Assembly (NCBI GenBank): GCA_001794935.1
Contig: MGLY01000078.1
Span: 15,075 to 31,308 of the forward strand
Length of the DNA stretch: 16,234 bases
Direction of reading: 5' to 3'
DNA from: Chlamydiae bacterium RIFCSPHIGHO2_12_FULL_49_9
GTDB lineage: Bacteria; Chlamydiota; Chlamydiia; Chlamydiales; SM23-39
The notes beneath the pieces were generated by a model, which saw nothing but the letters and a program-made list of their open reading frames with translations, was not told the DNA's origin and did no database searches. Numbering within the stretch: the stretch's first letter is position 1; each line of letters opens with the position of its first letter. Made by a program: the position numbers and the translations under genes. This document shows positions 5,567 through 12,360 of this stretch, piece by piece.

Positions 5567-6680
5567 AATCGTATCGATCGGAGATGAGATCCTTTCAGGC
5601 TACACGGTCAACACCAATGCAGCATTTTTGAGCAAAGAGCTCGCCCAAAAAGGCTTTGTCATCTCTCGGCACACCTCGATCGGAGATGATTTGGAGCTCA
5701 TCCGTCAAACGTTGGCAGAAGCTTTGGAAAGGGCCGATCTCGTCATTGGCACAGGAGGGCTTGGTCCGACTTTCCAGGATAAAACGTTTGATGCGATCGG
5801 AGGGCTGTTTTCTCAAACCCCCGAAAAGTTGAAAAATCGGCTTGGAACTGCGGAGGGGATCTTCTTCGCAGAGCAGGAGCGAGCTCTCCTTCTTCTTCCG
5901 GGGGCTCCTTTTGAGATGAAAGAGATGTTTTTGAAAGAGGGGATGAGAAGGCTCGATGAACGATTTGGCAAAGGAGAGCTTTGGCGATTTAAAAGGGTTG
6001 GCCTTTGTCTTTTGCGCGAGCTTGAAGTGGAACCTTATCTAAAAGAGCTTCAGAAAAAGTATCCTCATGTCGACATCTCAATCTACCCAACATTGGGATC
6101 TCTTCAGGTCGTTTTTAAGAGCAAAGGGGCTATCGATCAGGCTGTGCGCGATGTGGAAAAGAGGTTTTCCTCCTACTTTTTTGGCGAGGGGAAAATCGAA
6201 GAGGCGGTGCATCTGGAGATGATTGCTCAAAAGAAAAAACTTGGCTTGGCCGAGTCTTGCACCGGCGGGATGATCGCCTCAAGGCTTGTCCAAATTCCCG
6301 GCGCGTCGGAATTCCTCCTCGGCTCTCTTGTCGTCTATTCAAATGCGTGGAAAGAGCGCTTTTTGCAAGTATCCCACACAACCCTTGAAGAAGAGGGGGC
6401 CGTTTCGAAGAAGGTCGTCGAAGAGATGTGCGCATCTCTTCTCATGGAGACGGACGCCGATTTCGCTTTGGCCGTCTCCGGGATTGCGGGACCGAGCGGC
6501 GGAACGGCTAAAAAGCCGGTGGGAACGATCTATTTTGCCATTCAAGAGCGCGGAAAAAGGTGCGATTCAGGTAAAATCCAGGCTCCTCCTGATCGAGCCA
6601 GTGCGATCGAGCTGACTACCCAAACCGCCCTCGGCGCCCTCTGGCGGCGCCTAGTGCATAACGCATTTACATTTTCATGA
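5556..6680 (+). CDS. cinA: CinA-like protein (MoCF domain plus nicotinamide-nucleotide amidase domain)
   Basis: This 374-aa two-domain protein has an N-terminal molybdopterin-binding-like (MoCF/COG1058) domain opening with VEIVSIGDEILSGYTVNTNA and carrying GTGGLGPT (65-72). The C-terminal PncC-type domain has AESCTGG (232-238, containing the catalytic Ser) and AVSGIAGPSGG (306-316). CinA proteins hydrolyse ADP-ribose and/or deamidate NMN in pyridine-nucleotide salvage. The segment between GLGPT and LLPGAPFEMKEM is about 40 residues shorter than in typical CinA, and GPTxDD has become GPTFQDK, so the N-terminal activity may be altered. The C-terminal domain looks intact. The ATG at 5556 follows GGGGAATAGG. 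It overlaps its neighbours by 11 nt and 4 nt. Confidence 0.9.
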   Translation: MLVEIVSIGDEILSGYTVNTNAAFLSKELAQKGFVISRHTSIGDDLELIRQTLAEALERADLVIGTGGLGPTFQDKTFDAIGGLFSQTPEKLKNRLGTAEGIFFAEQERALLLLPGAPFEMKEMFLKEGMRRLDERFGKGELWRFKRVGLCLLRELEVEPYLKELQKKYPHVDISIYPTLGSLQVVFKSKGAIDQAVRDVEKRFSSYFFGEGKIEEAVHLEMIAQKKKLGLAESCTGGMIASRLVQIPGASEFLLGSLVVYSNAWKERFLQVSHTTLEEEGAVSKKVVEEMCASLLMETDADFALAVSGIAGPSGGTAKKPVGTIYFAIQERGKRCDSGKIQAPPDRASAIELTTQTALGALWRRLVHNAFTFS

Positions 6681-7495
6681 ATAACTACACCCTTATCGAT
6701 AGCGGAGATGGGCAAAAGCTCGAGAGCTTCGGGAAATACACATTGAACCGCCCCTGTCCGCAGGCCGTCTGGAGTCCCTCTTTGAAAAAAAGCGAGTGGG
6801 ATATGGCTGATGCCGTTTTTACAAGAGAAAAGGAGGGGCGCTGGACTTGTTCCAAGAAACTAGAAAAATCTTGGGAAGCGCTTGTCGGCGGCGTTCAATT
6901 TAAAATCTCTCCCACCGATTTCGGCCATTTGGGCGTATTCCCTGAGCACGCCGATCTTTGGGAGTGGATGAGATCGCAAATTTCTCCCAAATCCCGGATC
7001 CTCAATCTCTTCGCCTATTCAGGGGGAGTCACGCTCGCTGCCGCTCAAGAGGGGGCAGAGGTGTGCCACGTCGACGCGTCGAAGGGGATGGTCGATTGGG
7101 CAAGAGAAAATGCGGTGCTTAACGGCCTTGAAAAAGCAAAAGTGCGCTGGATCGTCGACGACGTGCTTAAATTTTTGAAACGGGAAAAAAAGAGAAACTC
7201 CCTTTATGACGGGATCATTTTAGATCCTCCGACCTTTGGGCGCGGCAGCCAGGGCGAAGTGTTCAAGATTGAAAGGGACATTATGCCCCTTTTGCAGCAT
7301 TGCGCGGATGTTTTTTCAGAGAATGCAAAATTTCTCATCTTCTCGTGCCATACGCCGGGCTTTACGCCTCTTACGATGCGCCATCTTCTCGGGCAAACTC
7401 TTCCGAAAGGGCACATCGAAGTGGGAGAGATGGCTCTCCACTCTCCGGGCGCGCTAGCAATCCCCAGCGGGAGTTTTGGCAGATGGACAAAATAA
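6677..7495 (+). CDS. Class I SAM-dependent rRNA methyltransferase, RlmI-like
   Basis: This 272-aa protein has a Rossmann-fold methyltransferase domain: SAM-binding motif I ILNLFAYSGGVTLAAA (about 108-123), the acidic residue of motif II in HVDASKGMVDWA (131-142), and the catalytic-site motif ILDPPTFGRG (181-190). A conserved SPTDFGHLGVFPEHADLW precedes the fold. This is the arrangement of the RlmI/YccW-type family that methylates 23S rRNA cytosines. It is shorter than RlmI (about 396 aa) and lacks the N-terminal PUA domain, so the exact target is open. It starts inside the cinA stop (ATGA) and overlaps the SpoU gene by 13 nt, placing two RNA methylases and a pseudouridine synthase side by side. 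Confidence 0.85.
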   Translation: MNNYTLIDSGDGQKLESFGKYTLNRPCPQAVWSPSLKKSEWDMADAVFTREKEGRWTCSKKLEKSWEALVGGVQFKISPTDFGHLGVFPEHADLWEWMRSQISPKSRILNLFAYSGGVTLAAAQEGAEVCHVDASKGMVDWARENAVLNGLEKAKVRWIVDDVLKFLKREKKRNSLYDGIILDPPTFGRGSQGEVFKIERDIMPLLQHCADVFSENAKFLIFSCHTPGFTPLTMRHLLGQTLPKGHIEVGEMALHSPGALAIPSGSFGRWTK

Positions 7496-8268
7496 CAAGC
7501 CTCCAAAACCCAAAAATCAAAGATGCGGTCAAGCTTCAAGATCGAAGGGCGCGCAAAGAAACCGATCTTTTTCTCATCGAGGGATATCGGGAGCTGAAAA
7601 GGGCGATCGACTCGGGAAGAAAAATCGAGACTCTCTTTTTCTGCAGGGATTTCTTTTTGGGGACAAATGAAGATGAGTTGATCGATGCTGCGGGAAATAG
7701 AGCGATCGAATGCACAAAAGAAGTCTTTGCCAAACTCTCTTACCGGGATCGCCCCGATGGGCTGCTTGCAGTTTCTCCTCAGATCCATCTCCATTTGATC
7801 GATATCCCTTCGATGAAAAACCCATTCCTTCTCATTGCAGAGAGCATCGAAAAACCGGGCAATCTCGGAACGATTCTCCGCTCGGCCGATGCAGCCGGCG
7901 TCGATGCGGTGATCGTCTGCGATCCGACAACCGATATCCATAACCCCAATGTCGTCCGTTCAAGTGTGGGAACTCTCTTTACGCTTCTTGTCATTGAGGC
8001 AAAAAGCGAAGAGGCGCTCGTCTTTCTGAAAGAAAATAAGATTGAAGTTGCGGCGGCGACTCCCCACGCGAAAGTCGAGTTTACAGAGGCCAATTTAAAA
8101 GGGCCTCTTGCAATCGTTGTCGGAACCGAGCAGTATGGTTTGAGCGAAACATGGATGAAAGCGGCTGACATTTTAGTTCGGATCCCAATGCTGGGGGTTG
8201 CCGATTCTTTAAATGTCGCCTCTGCAACAACTCTTCTTTTATATGAAGCCATTAGACAGCGACGCTGA
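7483..8268 (+). CDS. TrmH/SpoU-family RNA 2'-O-ribose methyltransferase
   Basis: This 261-aa protein has an N-terminal SpoU substrate-binding domain (about residues 20-100, from KETDLFLIEGYRELKRAI) followed by a knotted SPOUT domain. All three SPOUT motifs are visible: EKPGNLGTILRSADAAG (123-139), IVVGTEQYGLS (211-221) and IPMLGVADSLNVASA (234-248). Such enzymes methylate a ribose 2'-OH in 23S rRNA (RlmB-like) or tRNA. The sequence does not decide which. The start at 7483 follows GGGAG by about 10 nt. The frame is open further upstream, but that part is the shadow of the preceding gene. It overlaps both neighbours, by 13 and 26 nt. Confidence 0.9.
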   Translation: MDKITSLQNPKIKDAVKLQDRRARKETDLFLIEGYRELKRAIDSGRKIETLFFCRDFFLGTNEDELIDAAGNRAIECTKEVFAKLSYRDRPDGLLAVSPQIHLHLIDIPSMKNPFLLIAESIEKPGNLGTILRSADAAGVDAVIVCDPTTDIHNPNVVRSSVGTLFTLLVIEAKSEEALVFLKENKIEVAAATPHAKVEFTEANLKGPLAIVVGTEQYGLSETWMKAADILVRIPMLGVADSLNVASATTLLLYEAIRQRR

Positions 8269-8911
8269 TATCATTTTTTCAGACAATCATCTCCTCGTCG
8301 CTTCAAAACCGGCGGGCCTTTTGACGCAGCCGGATGACAGCGGCGCCCCTTCGCTTGAAGAGATCTCTAAAGCCTGGGTCAAAGCCAAATTCAATAAGCC
8401 GGGAAACGTATTTCTTCACTGCATCCATAGGCTCGATAAGCCGGTGAGCGGTCTTGTCCTTTTTGCAAGAACGAGCAAAGCGCTATCGAGGCTGGGCGAG
8501 CAGATGAAAGAGCAGAGGATTCAAAGAGTCTATATTGCGGAAGTGGAGGGGATTTTGGCTAAAAAAGAGGGGAGGCTCGACCACTATCTCATCCACGGAG
8601 ACAAAAAGGCAATTGTTGCAAAGCCGACCGACTCGGGAGCAAAACATGCCCGCTTAATCTATCAAGTTATTCGCGCGCTCGAGCATTCGACTCTAGTGTC
8701 GATCGAACTTGAAACGGGGAGATACCATCAGATCAGAGCGCAGTTTGGTGCGTCAGGATACCCCGTAGTGGGAGATGGGAAATATGGGGCGAAGAGAAAA
8801 GAGGAGACGATTCGTCTCCACTCTGCCAAAATGGCTTTTGAGCATCCAATCACAAAAGAGCTTCTGAGTTTTGAGTCTCCAGCGCCGTTTCTGCAATCTG
8901 CACAGCATTGA
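8243..8911 (+). CDS. RluA-family pseudouridine synthase
   Basis: This 222-aa protein has the RluA catalytic motif HRLDKPVSG (62-70, catalytic Asp65), then LETGRYHQIRAQFGASGYPVVGDGKYG. No S4 RNA-binding domain precedes the catalytic domain, and the start MKPLDSDADIIFSDNHLLVASKPAG is the normal beginning of short RluA/TruC-like enzymes. The substrate (rRNA or tRNA uridine) cannot be assigned. The ATG at 8243 lies 26 nt inside the SpoU gene with no clear Shine-Dalgarno, so re-initiation is likely. The last 62 nt are also the antisense 3' end of asd, and the asd terminator candidate falls within codons of this gene (8791-8819). Confidence 0.9.
   Translation: MKPLDSDADIIFSDNHLLVASKPAGLLTQPDDSGAPSLEEISKAWVKAKFNKPGNVFLHCIHRLDKPVSGLVLFARTSKALSRLGEQMKEQRIQRVYIAEVEGILAKKEGRLDHYLIHGDKKAIVAKPTDSGAKHARLIYQVIRALEHSTLVSIELETGRYHQIRAQFGASGYPVVGDGKYGAKRKEETIRLHSAKMAFEHPITKELLSFESPAPFLQSAQH
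8791..8819 (-). terminator. Candidate intrinsic terminator of asd, inside the pseudouridine synthase gene
   Basis: On the minus strand, 31 nt past the asd stop, a perfect 7-bp hairpin GGAGACG-AAT-CGTCTCC (8819-8803) is followed by TCTTTTCTCTTC (8 of 12 T). The T tract is interrupted, so efficiency is uncertain, but the position right after a convergent gene end supports the role. Confidence 0.5.
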
Positions 8912-9860
8912 GCGCAGCCCCTTTTAAAAGCTGATCGCCGACAGCCCAAAATTCGAGCGTATTCGGCCGACTCGAGTCGATCCGAAACCTTCCGCAGAAG
9001 ACATCGTCTTTTCCAGTCGCATCAAAAGGCGTCGGGAATCGGTTTTGAGCTCGGTCTTCAAAGAGTTTAAGCCCGGGAACATCTTCAAGAGCTTCATAGA
9101 CCATCTTAAGCGCAAAAGGCTTTTTAAATTCCACATTTGCCGAGACAGAGTGGGCGCGCAAAACGGGCACCCGCACGCAGGTTGCGCTGAGTTGAATCGC
9201 CTCATCTTCGAGAATTTTTCTCGTCTCGTCCCTCATTTTGATCTCCTCTTCCACATAGCCGTTTTCTTGCAGCTTTGAATTGTGAGGATAGAGATTGAAC
9301 GCGTAGGGAAAGGGAAGGAGGTGCGGATAAGGGCGATGCTCGAGGTGCGCGAGCGTCTCATTTTTGAGCTCTTGAAGGAGCCATGCGCCTGCGCCGCTAG
9401 CTGCTTGGTAGGTGGAGACGACGATGCGTTTGACTTGGAAGAGTCTGTGGAGTTTGAAAAGGGGCATGAGGAGAATTGTCGCTGCGCAGTTGGGCGATGC
9501 GGCGATTTTGGGATTGTTTTTCAGAGCGTGGGCGTTGATTTCGGGTATGACAAGAGGAACGGAGGGATCAGATCTAAAGGCTGAGCTCGAGTCGACGACA
9601 TAGCCTCCAGCTTCAGCAATCCACTCTTTTGAAATCGACGATCCCGCGCAAAAAAAGACGAGCCGAGAAGTGGATAGACACCCTTTTTTCAGGATTTCCA
9701 GAGGGATTTTTTCCCCCCTAAAAGAAATTGATTTTCCGAGGGATTTTGGAGAAGCGAAACAGCGCAAGGTTTTTACGGGAAAATTTCTTTCCTCCAGGAG
9801 GCGAAGAATTTCCGCTCCCACCGCGCCGGTGGCTCCAACCAGACAAACTTCATATAGCAT
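8850..9860 (-). CDS. asd: Aspartate-semialdehyde dehydrogenase
   Basis: This 336-aa protein catalyses NADPH-dependent reduction of aspartyl phosphate to aspartate semialdehyde, the branch point to diaminopimelate, lysine, threonine and methionine. Visible are the nucleotide-binding VGATGAVGAEILRLLEER (8-25), the catalytic Cys125 in ASPNCAAT, STYQAASGAG (149-158), CVRVPVLRAHSVS with the catalytic His237, and the C-terminal GDQLLKGAALNAVQI. Length is normal. The ATG at 9858-9860 has only a weak Shine-Dalgarno. It stands alone rather than in a lysine operon and faces the eight-gene plus-strand run, overlapping its last gene by 62 nt in antisense. Confidence 0.95.
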   Translation of the reverse strand: MLYEVCLVGATGAVGAEILRLLEERNFPVKTLRCFASPKSLGKSISFRGEKIPLEILKKGCLSTSRLVFFCAGSSISKEWIAEAGGYVVDSSSAFRSDPSVPLVIPEINAHALKNNPKIAASPNCAATILLMPLFKLHRLFQVKRIVVSTYQAASGAGAWLLQELKNETLAHLEHRPYPHLLPFPYAFNLYPHNSKLQENGYVEEEIKMRDETRKILEDEAIQLSATCVRVPVLRAHSVSANVEFKKPFALKMVYEALEDVPGLKLFEDRAQNRFPTPFDATGKDDVFCGRFRIDSSRPNTLEFWAVGDQLLKGAALNAVQIAETALETQNSEALL

Positions 9861-9943
9861 AAATGCGCAGGATAGCCGCTTTTCTGGAAAAACTTCACTA
9901 AAAATATCTTAAGTATTTAAAAATTAGATTTTTGACGATCTTG

Positions 9944-9987
9944 TTGATCCCCTTTCTTCAGTTCCGGTAGACTATGACCAGTCTGGT
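9944..9987 (+). promoter_or_regulatory. Candidate promoter and operator of the antitoxin-like gene
   Basis: TTGATC (9944-9949) and TAGACT (9968-9973), 18 bp apart, form a weak promoter candidate. Two overlapping small inverted repeats follow: AGACT/AGTCT (9969-9973 with 9980-9984) and ACCAG-T-CTGGT (9977-9987), ending 5 nt before the start codon at 9993. Type II antitoxins usually bind palindromes at exactly this place to repress their own operon, so this is a reasonable operator. It has not been matched to a known consensus. Confidence 0.35.
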
Positions 9988-9992
9988 GAAAA

Positions 9993-10274
9993 ATGAAGAA
10001 GTTTAAGAAAACCAGGGCGCATAGGCGGAAAAAGCATAAAACCTGGCAATTTCAAGAAGCGAAAGACCGGTTTTTCGAGCTTGTAAATGAAGTCATTGAA
10101 GATGGGTATCATACGATCACTAAAAACGGCCGTCCCGTCGCTGTCGTTATTTCTCATGAAGAATTTGAGAAATTCAAGAAGCCTAAAAATTCCCTTGGAG
10201 AATTTTTGGCAGAGTCTCCCTTTGATTTCGATATCGAGCGCGATTCAGCTCATTCTTGTGACGGAAAACACTAA
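9993..10274 (+). CDS. Phd/YefM-family antitoxin, orphan, altered at both ends
   Basis: This 93-aa protein contains the Phd/YefM DNA-binding and dimerisation core KTWQFQEAKDRFFELVNEV (17-35) and ITKNGRPVAVVISHEEFEKF (42-61), then the toxin-binding linker KNSLGEFLAESPFDFDIERD (65-84). Family members paired with VapC/FitB toxins usually begin at the residue before KTWQ. Here a basic 14-residue extension precedes it. They usually end a few residues after IERD in a set pattern, whereas here the tail SAHSCDGKH is out-of-frame sequence after a deletion. The toxin gene is gone except for a remnant directly downstream. The protein may still bind DNA as a solitary repressor. The start is uncertain because the ATG at 9993 has no clear Shine-Dalgarno. 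Confidence 0.8.
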   Translation: MKKFKKTRAHRRKKHKTWQFQEAKDRFFELVNEVIEDGYHTITKNGRPVAVVISHEEFEKFKKPKNSLGEFLAESPFDFDIERDSAHSCDGKH

Positions 10275-10323
10275 AGACTTCCTTCACATTGGCGCGAGAC
10301 TTTTCAATCCCTTGTTGTCTTAA
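10246..10323 (+). pseudogene. C-terminal remnant of a VapC/FitB-type PIN toxin
   Basis: Read in the frame one base ahead of the antitoxin's, these 26 codons give LILVTENTKDFLHIGARLFNP followed by LLS and a stop. This matches the C-terminal end of PIN-domain toxins of the VapC/FitB group, which typically end with LTLVT-N-KDF, a G and L-NPW. No start codon or catalytic core remains. The antitoxin homology stops at about 10244 and the toxin homology begins at about 10246-10249, so a single deletion of roughly 0.37 kb (estimate from usual family sizes) fused the two genes and removed the toxin N-terminus and its acidic active site. Confidence 0.7.
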
Positions 10324-10369
10324 TTTCTGTTTGCAGGATAGACTGCCTAACCTTCACAAGGAGGCGTTT

Positions 10370-10852
10370 ATGAAGTGGTGTTTGATTCTGTTGTCAGCGT
10401 GTTTTTCTTTATCGCCGCTTGCAGGCGAAGAAATTATCTCCCGAAGGCCGATCAAGTTCGATTTTTCTTCTTATTTCTACAAAGTGATAACGCTGAAAGA
10501 TTGGCATGCAACAGAAGGGAGGGAGAGAGTTTTCCTTTCGGACGAAGATGAGACATCTATCCGCTTGGGGAGAAAAAATCAGATTGAAAAAATGGTTGCA
10601 AGATACAAGAAGTACGAAGACGTAGTGGTTGTCTTAAAAATCCATAAGGATAAGATTATTGGCGAAATTGAGTTTAGAGAATCTATCGACAGATTTAACG
10701 GGTATTACTATCTTCAAGACGGCTTTATCCCTTTTGAAGCAGTTATGGAAGCCAGGATTGTTTATCTGAATCATGTGCAGGAAATTGAAAATTCTTTATC
10801 AGAACCTTTTCAAGAGGTAGTTCATGCGGAGTTCGATTCTTCGGGCAATTGA
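10370..10852 (+). CDS. Hypothetical exported protein, 160 aa
   Basis: I do not recognise the family. The N-terminus MKWCLILLSACFSLSPLAGEE is a good signal peptide, probably cleaved after the Ala of SPLA, so the mature part of about 140 aa is secreted or periplasmic. A lipobox is not convincing (SACF lacks the pattern). The mature protein is charged and rich in beta-like alternation (VVVVLKIHKDKIIGEIEFRE), with no cysteines visible beyond the signal. The start is well set: AAGGAGG lies 6 nt before the ATG. The gene lies just after the decayed toxin-antitoxin locus and overlaps gmhA by 29 nt, so it may be translationally coupled to heptose synthesis, although nothing in it suggests an enzymatic role. 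Confidence 0.75.
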   Translation: MKWCLILLSACFSLSPLAGEEIISRRPIKFDFSSYFYKVITLKDWHATEGRERVFLSDEDETSIRLGRKNQIEKMVARYKKYEDVVVVLKIHKDKIIGEIEFRESIDRFNGYYYLQDGFIPFEAVMEARIVYLNHVQEIENSLSEPFQEVVHAEFDSSGN

Positions 10853-11420
10853 TGACGCAATCCGAGCGGCGCACGCTCTAAAGACAAAAGAGGGGCTCGA
10901 GTTCATCGAGTCCTCTGCAAGGATGATCGCCGCCTGTTTTCAAAACGGCGGAAAAATTTTGATCGCCGGCAACGGGGGCAGCCTTTGCGATGCGATGCAT
11001 TTTGCCGAAGAGCTGACCGGTCAATTTCGAAAAAAAAGAAAAGCTCTCCCGGCCATTGCCCTTTCTGAGCCGGGCCATCTGACTTGTGTCGGGAACGATT
11101 TTGGGTTCGATTCGATTTTTGCAAGAGGAGTGGAGGCGTTTGGTCAGCCAGGTGATGTTTTTATCGGGCTTACCACAAGCGGCAATTCTTTAAATATCAT
11201 CAAAGCTGTCGAAGAGGCGAAAACCAAAGGACTCAGGACGATCGCATTTTTGGGCAAGACGGGCGGCAAGATGAGGGGACTTTGCGATCTCGAGTGGATC
11301 ATCTCGGGCTTTCCCTATTCCGATCGGGTGCAAGAGGCCCACATGAGCGCGATTCACATCATCATCGAGATGGTGGAAAAGGAGCTCTTCTCAGAGAGCT
11401 TAGCCCATGCTTCAGTTTAA
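10824..11420 (+). CDS. gmhA: Phosphoheptose isomerase (sedoheptulose-7-phosphate isomerase)
   Basis: This 198-aa SIS-domain enzyme converts sedoheptulose 7-phosphate to D-glycero-D-manno-heptose 7-phosphate, the first step to ADP-heptose for the LPS inner core. Family motifs are complete: AGNGGSLCDAMHFAEELTGQF (48-68), CVGNDFGFDSIF (88-99), TTSGNSLNI (117-125) and DRVQEAHMSAIHIIIEMVE (167-185). The expected zinc ligands are His59, Glu63, Gln170 and His178. The start at 10824 has AGAGG upstream and gives the usual N-terminal helix. It is followed by lpxK with a 14-nt overlap, grouping LPS genes. Its presence argues for a heptose-containing LPS, unlike the Kdo-only LPS of pathogenic Chlamydia (general knowledge). 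Confidence 0.95.
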   Translation: MRSSILRAIDDAIRAAHALKTKEGLEFIESSARMIAACFQNGGKILIAGNGGSLCDAMHFAEELTGQFRKKRKALPAIALSEPGHLTCVGNDFGFDSIFARGVEAFGQPGDVFIGLTTSGNSLNIIKAVEEAKTKGLRTIAFLGKTGGKMRGLCDLEWIISGFPYSDRVQEAHMSAIHIIIEMVEKELFSESLAHASV

Positions 11421-12360
11421 ACTCTTGCGGTTGGGCCAAAGGCTTATTGAAAGAGGCGCCTGGTTTTTAGCCCCTTTTAGTTTTCTGTGGGGCGCCGTCT
11501 CTTTTTGCAAAAATTTTCTCTACGATCGAAGATGGCTTAAGATTCACAAAGTCGACTGCGCTGTTGTCAGCGTTGGCAATCTCGTTGCCGGAGGAACCGG
11601 CAAGACGCCGCTCGTCCATCTTTTAGCAAAGCGCTTTTCTAAGAGAAAAGTGGCCATTTTATCCAGAATGAAAGATGAGGCGCTTCTTCTTCAAAGAAGA
11701 CTTCCCCGGGCAAAGGTCTATATCGGCAGAGATCGAGCAGCCCTTGCCAAACAGGCGGTCCTCGAGGGAGCTGAGCTTCTTTTGCTCGATGACGGGTTTC
11801 AGCATCGGCGCCTTCACCGCGATTTTGATTTGGTTGCGCTCGACGGGAGAGATCCATTTGGAAAAGGGCACTTTCTTCCCTGGGGGTTTTTAAGGGACTC
11901 TCCAGAGAGATTGAAGAGCGCCCACTCGCTATTTGTTCAAGAGGGCTCTTTTGAAAAAGCGATTCAAATAGCTCCCAAGGTGATTCGAATTTTGGATCTG
12001 GAAGGCAATGAGATTCCCTCTATCAAAGGAGTGAAGCTCGGCCTTTTTTGCGGGATTGCAAAGCCCGAGAAATTCAAAAAAACAGTGAGAGATCTTGGTG
12101 GAGAAGTGGTCGAGGAGCTCTTGCTTGCCGATCACGAGCCTTTAGACCCGACAGCTTTTGTCTCTCGATGCCTGAAAAAAGGGGCTTCTGCTTTGATTAT
12201 AACCGAGAAAGACGCCGTCAAAATCAAAGACGTCAAAACGTGCCTGCCAATTTATTTTTTGGAAATTGAGATTGAGATCCTCTTTGGAGGGGATCTTTGG
12301 GAGAAGCTGGTTGAAAAAATCGACCGAAAGATCGATAATTATGCGACCTATGCAAGATGA
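11407..12360 (+). CDS. lpxK: Tetraacyldisaccharide 4'-kinase
   Basis: This 317-aa enzyme phosphorylates the 4' position of the lipid A disaccharide precursor at the inner membrane. It has an N-terminal hydrophobic helix (about 18-37), the P-loop VGNLVAGGTGKTP (56-68), LLLLDDGFQHRRL (124-136) and the later LIITEKDAVKI. The loop that normally reads SRGYG with about 20 further residues before GDE is shortened here: SRMKDEALLLQ (86-96) runs straight through, keeping the Asp-Glu pair but losing the GYG element. The ATG at 11407 overlaps gmhA by 14 nt, and the 3' end overlaps the E2 gene by 20 nt. Function is well supported despite the deletion. Confidence 0.93.
   Translation: MLQFKLLRLGQRLIERGAWFLAPFSFLWGAVSFCKNFLYDRRWLKIHKVDCAVVSVGNLVAGGTGKTPLVHLLAKRFSKRKVAILSRMKDEALLLQRRLPRAKVYIGRDRAALAKQAVLEGAELLLLDDGFQHRRLHRDFDLVALDGRDPFGKGHFLPWGFLRDSPERLKSAHSLFVQEGSFEKAIQIAPKVIRILDLEGNEIPSIKGVKLGLFCGIAKPEKFKKTVRDLGGEVVEELLLADHEPLDPTAFVSRCLKKGASALIITEKDAVKIKDVKTCLPIYFLEIEIEILFGGDLWEKLVEKIDRKIDNYATYAR

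Noticed and set aside
7204..7941. 245-codon minus-strand frame opposite the two methyltransferases
   Set aside because: Spans the junction of two certain plus-strand genes and resembles no protein family.
9895..9935. AT-rich stretch with an imperfect CTTAAG-centred palindrome as a terminator or origin
   Set aside because: Arms pair only with a bulge, no repeats or box motifs are present, and it fits better as AT-rich promoter DNA between divergent genes.
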